A stretch of 23,377 nt of DNA, taken from NCBI GenBank assembly GCA_002803225.1, contig NXFV01001691.1, positions 1 through 23,377 of the forward strand. The letters are read 5' to 3'. This document shows, piece after piece, positions 19,985 through 23,377 of this stretch (position 1 is its first letter; each line of letters begins with the position of its first letter). Origin of the DNA: Gamarada debralockiae (taxonomy: Eukaryota; Ascomycota; Leotiomycetes; Helotiales; Hyphodiscaceae). A model generated the notes under the pieces. That model was given only the letters and a program-made list of their open reading frames with translations. It was not told the DNA's origin and ran no database searches. The position numbers were made by a program, and so were the translations under genes.

Positions 19985-21545
19985 TAGTGGGGTTCAGGGG
20001 TATGAACAAGGGTAATCCCAAATAGGTAATGTCTATGCAAAATAGGGGTTATCTCCATTTTTCTCTCTGAATAGCTTCATGCTATATTTCTATTAGCCTG
20101 AACCCAAGCACTTACATCCCCACACTGCATGAAATGTCTCCAATCAACTACGATGTCGGCGTACGTGTGAAAGCCCTTACACTCTACGAATATGGGGTCA
20201 AACCTAGCTAAATACTCGATTGGATGGGAGTCTCTGAATTATCCCTCAAACGCTGGAAACGCGTCTCACAAGAGCGCGGATTTAATCCAGTAGTTTCCTC
20301 TCATATTCCTGCCCAATATATGGTAGACGCGCCACGCTCCGGCAGACCTACTTACAAGATGAGGCTCAAAAAAAAAGATTATTAAGCCCTAGAAAAAAAG
20401 ACACGACGCGTCAATACTCTGCGACAGAGCTCACAGCTAAATCCGGAGTCAAAGCCCCGGCTTCGACAGTTTGGCGGTTTACTAAAAAGAAAGGATATCG
20501 CTTAGTTAAACCTACTGTCAAGCATGCTTTGACAAAGGAGATGAAGCAGAAGAGGCTTGACTTCTGCTTAAAATACCGTGATTTTGACTGGAGGAATGTC
20601 ATTTGGACGGACGAAACAAGTGTGGTTCTGGGACATAGGAGAGGCCGGTATAGGGTCTGGAGAAGGCCAGAAGAGAAGTACGACATTCACTGCATTCGCC
20701 GTCGTTGGAAAGGCGCAAAGAGTTTATGTCTTGGGGGTGCTTCTTATACTATGAGAAAGGTCCTTGTCATGTCTGGAAAAACGAGACTGCAGCAGAGGCA
20801 CCTGCTGCTGTCCAAGACTTAGCTGCCCGAAATGCAGCTGTTGAAGAGACAAATCGAAGGATGTAGGAGATCATAACTAGTATACAACGTGTTGGATTAA
20901 GGAACAAGCCTATGAAGAAACCTGAATAGAGGCACACGCGCAAGAATGGTGCTTTACTCGTACTAAAGGCAAGGGAGATTAATTAGTATAGATATCAGGA
21001 GGTTATTCTTAAGAAGAACTCTTGCCTTTTGTGAAACGCTACACTCTCTCTTACCCTAGTACTACTATACAAGATGAAGCCTCTTGTTATGCATCGGATT
21101 ACAACAAACCGGTTTTCAAGCTATGGAAGGTTGCAAAGATTCTCTAGCCTGGGAACTCCCCAGACTTGAATGCGATTGAGCCTACGTGGTGGTGGATGAA
21201 GCAACAGACTACTAAACGTGGTGGTGTAATATCAAAAAAAGAATTAGACAGGAAGTGGCTACAGTATTGGGAGGACTTGGACCAGACCTGAATTCAGCGC
21301 TGGGTTGATCGTATTAAAATTCATATTGAAGAGATTATAAAGCTTGAAGGAGGGAATGAATACTTGGAAGGGTCAGACGGAGTCTCTTTTCAAACGCACT
21401 AGAAGCAGGGAGTAGAGTTGATTGCTCCAGAACTAGATAATCAGTAGTATATTTTCAAAAAACCCCCTCAAAGAAGCCTCCTGCACGTAATCTCTGTAGA
21501 CCCCCTGACCATCCTCCCCCCCCTTTTCGGCCCCGGGGTCACTTA
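19985..21545 (+). mobile_element. Second, divergent Tc1/mariner element; approximate ends
   Basis: This element carries a transposase relic of the same superfamily as the one at 7890-9499 and lies in the same orientation. The two differ strongly in protein and in ends, so they are separate families or old relatives. Candidate ends are TAGTGGGGTTCAGGGG at 19985 and, on the minus strand, TAAGTGACCCCGGGG from 21545. These match only loosely, so the borders may be off by tens of bases. The implied length of about 1.56 kb and TA on each side fit the superfamily. Confidence 0.6.
20134..21402 (+). pseudogene. Broken Tc1/mariner (DD34E) transposase, second copy
   Basis: The relic starts at ATG 20134 (MSPINYDVGVRVKALTLYEY) with a helix-turn-helix including WMGVSELSLKRWKRVS. 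It has a TAA after KPS and another after KKKDY, then a frame change near 20390. The best-preserved block, 20411-20822, reads RQYSATELTAKSGV, FDWRNVIWTDETSVVLGHRR with the first catalytic Asp intact, and RRRWKGAKSL. Later frames give TIQDEASCYASDYNKP (second Asp) and NSPDLNAIEPTWWWMKQQT (Glu, 34 residues after the second Asp), ending GGNEYLEGSDGVS before TAG 21400-21402. Several TAG/TGA codons replace Trp. No active enzyme can be made. Confidence 0.85.
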
Positions 21546-22704
21546 CAAGGGTTCACAGGCTAAGCTTAAAGCGCGTTGAAAAAAGCTTTGTGGCATAAGC
21601 CTTCCGCTCTAAGCGACTTTAAAGCTCAGGCTTGCGCACGGACCATGACTGAAACGACCAAGGTCTTTCACTTCGATGGTGGCCCGTGCGCTTGGCGCTC
21701 CCAAGTCGTGTCTTGGAAAGGCTTGTTGATAGAGACGCCAGGCATCCCATCCAGGCGAAATTCCAATTGATCTCACCCTTTCTAGCGAAGTAGATATTGT
21801 TGATGTTGCGAGGAGGTTGGTGTTAGTTGACTTTCGGATGCACGGAGGTGTGTACTAGCCAATGCCGCGCCTGCGGCTCCATTGGAAGGGTCCAAGCTGA
21901 TTGTCCGCAAAGGGACATTCTCATGCCCGTGCCAGCGCGTCATGGTCTAAGCTGCACAACGCAAGAAAAGTGTGAAGTGAAAGAAGACAGTGCGAAGAGA
22001 GGAAAGGAAAAGCGAACATTAACTATGTCAAGCCATTCTTCGTTCATGACCGCTTCCAGAGGACGAGCAGTTATCTTCATTTGCAGTCGTACTCCCCCTT
22101 CCCCTAAATGAATGTCATATAGTGGGTCCGGTGGATACTCTTTTTCAGTCCTGGTAGAGGCGTTGTCAAGCTGTTATCAACGCTCGCGGGCCCTACAAAG
22201 TCCTAGACTACTACCCTATTCTTAATTCTAATTGGCTATGCCCTTGTAAAATCCCATAGGCAGACTTCGTAATCTAGATTCATTTAGGGAGGGGAGAGTA
22301 TTGATCGCAGCCCACTGCACACTGTAGCCCCTAACTTGCAGATATTTGTATACAGGCGCGAGGTTGTGGTAAGTGCTTTGCCCAAAAGAGGGTGAGATAC
22401 ATGGACCTAGAGCGCGTCTCCACTTCCATTGGGCCGAAATGTAACTCATTGTAAACTTGGCAGACAGTCATTGGCTGTATATATTCTCGAGTAGGGGCTA
22501 GAGTATGCGATAGAAGCAATTCCTTAATTTACTGACCTTTGATTCTCCTAGGAAAGTGTGTGTTACCGATTTTAGTGGTTGCGGAAGTGCCAAAAATGGC
22601 CTGCTTTTTTCGTCCCCGTACAGCCGCCCCCTGCCCGCCTTAGTGCCTATCCAAGCTGAGAAAACAAACTTAATGTAACAGAAGTCCAGGGAATGCAGGT
22701 TCAT
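21546..22704. other. Gene-free region right of the second transposon
   Basis: No convincing gene was found on either strand. A minus-strand frame of about 70 codons across 21825-21600 lacks an ATG and matches nothing I know, and the other frames are short. No tRNA or simple repeat was seen before the tandem array at 22705. Confidence 0.5.
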
Positions 22705-22760
22705 GGGCGATTTCATATGGGCGGTTTCAGAAGGGCAGTTTCAGAAGGGCAGTTTCAGAA
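22705..22760 (+). repeat. 14-bp tandem repeat, four units
   Basis: The unit is GGGCAGTTTCAGAA. Units at 22733 and 22747 are identical, the one at 22719 differs by one base, and the first (22705) is more diverged. A further GGGCGA follows. Fourteen is not a multiple of three, so the array is not a coding repeat. It sits directly before a group of inverted repeats. Confidence 0.85.
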
Positions 22761-22770
22761 GGGCGATCAG

Positions 22771-22859
22771 GTGATCACAAGCGCATGTGATCTAAGCGAG
22801 GTTCTTACAATTGTAAGAACCCCCTATGCGACATTCGCTAGAACTGTCACACGTGACAG
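22771..22859. repeat. Cluster of three inverted repeats
   Basis: Three symmetric sites lie within 90 nt. GATCAC/GTGATC is at 22773-22792 with an 8-nt loop. A perfect 22-bp palindrome (GGTTCTTACAA and its complement, no loop) is at 22800-22821. CTGTCAC/GTGACAG is at 22844-22859 with a 2-nt loop. No gene overlaps them convincingly. They could be foldback ends of a mobile element or binding sites for a dimeric protein. Confidence 0.75.
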
Positions 22860-22890
22860 CGTTGGAGATCGAGTCTAGAATTGTACTAAA

Positions 22891-23377
22891 TGTTGAGCCC
22901 TAGCTCAACAAATGCAATGACCCTGAAGGAGTCAATCTAGACTCACGGAAGCTCTGAAGGTCGGAAGCCCCGAAGGATGGGAGTATGGCCTAGGCCTTAG
23001 AGGAGTAGTCTAGGCCTAGAGGGACTCGAAGGGATTGATCTAGACCTATGGAAGCCCTGAGGGTCTAGAAGGCCATGGGGTATAAGGTACCTAGGAACTA
23101 GGGGTCTAGACTTTGGCGACCTCCGAAGGGATCGGAAATACTGATCTTAGCTTAGATGAGACTAGTAGCTAGTATAGCTGTTACTAAAGCTAGGAGCTAG
23201 GAATAAAGTACAAGTAAGGCTTGCTAACCCTACTTGGAGAAGGGCAAGCTTGAGTTTTATTTCTGAAATCAGATCGTACGAAAGTTCAAGAAATACAATC
23301 AATACTTCTTTATCTACCGAACTGCTACTTCTCTGTTGTACTGTGATCCCTCCTGTTGCCCTCCAGCTACCTCCAGC
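22891..23377 (+). mobile_element. Possible LTR, running off the window
   Basis: The segment begins TGTTGAGCCCTAGCTCAACA, a perfect 8-bp inverted repeat starting with TG, as many LTRs do. It has an AATAAA at 23202-23207 followed by a T- and A-rich stretch, and no long reading frame, all of which fit an LTR of a retrotransposon. The matching CA end, a primer-binding site and a second LTR are not in view, so it may equally be a solo LTR or another non-coding repeat. Confidence 0.4.
22930..23063 (+). repeat. Imperfect 31-bp repeat in a TCTAGAC/CCTAG-rich tract
   Basis: Units 22930-22960 and 23033-23063 share the pattern ATCTAGAC, four variable bases, GGAAGC, then CTGA and GG. Between and around them are further TCTAGA and GGCCTAGG-like palindromic words. 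The tract is non-coding and lies inside the possible LTR. Confidence 0.6.

Noticed and set aside
7890..21545. Two Tc1/mariner elements flanking the P450, NRPS and JmjC genes as a composite transposon
   Set aside because: The two copies are in the same orientation but too different in transposase and ends to share a transposase or recombine, and Tc1 elements are not known to mobilise 12-kb segments in this way.
21600..21825. Minus-strand frame of about 70 codons, partly protein-like
   Set aside because: It has no ATG and matches no family I recognise, and the same DNA reads equally well in another frame.
22705..22859. CRISPR array
   Set aside because: The units are directly adjacent with no spacers, and the rest of the window is clearly fungal.

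Overview
The window looks like nuclear DNA of a filamentous ascomycete (Pezizomycotina, perhaps Dothideomycetes). The split genes have short introns (51-74 nt) with GT..AG ends and CTGAC/CTAAC-type branch sites. There is also a fragment of the fungal excision-repair gene RAD7, a non-ribosomal peptide synthetase (NRPS) relic, and decayed DNA transposons whose stop codons are those expected from repeat-induced point mutation (RIP, CpA to TpA).

Layout: 1-2244 is gene-free. 2245-3296 (+) is a truncated, frameshifted RAD7 copy. 3723-3929 (-) is a small probable gene whose protein contains an 18-residue tandem repeat. 4179-4356 carries repeated DNA with a 16-bp palindrome. 4747-5820 (+) is an intact five-exon AsaB/CmcJ/CTB9-type hydroxylase/desaturase, and 6011-6907 (-) an intact short-chain dehydrogenase/reductase. 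7455-7889 is a relic of a pogo/Fot1-like transposon, abutted by a complete but dead Tc1/mariner element (7890-9499) with clear terminal inverted repeats. 9690-11621 (+) is an intact DHA2-type MFS transporter with a 19-nt exon, convergent with an intact four-exon cytochrome P450 (11810-13724, -). 14426-15082 (-) is a C2H2 zinc-finger protein. 15479-16759 (-) is an NRPS relic (end of a condensation domain plus start of an adenylation domain) interrupted only by RIP-type stops. 17047-19875 (-) is a 942-residue JmjC-like protein with two iron ligands replaced. About 19985-21545 is a second, divergent dead Tc1/mariner element. The right end holds a 14-bp tandem repeat, several perfect inverted repeats and a possible LTR that runs off the window.

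Taken together, an oxidative enzyme, a reductase, an efflux pump, a P450, a regulator and a synthetase relic look like a secondary-metabolite gene cluster. Its visible core enzyme has been destroyed while the tailoring, transport and regulatory genes remain open. Whether these genes work together, serve another synthetase outside the window or are simply awaiting decay cannot be decided from this sequence.

Exon boundaries were worked out by eye from reading frame, splice consensus and remembered family conservation. No database search was run.
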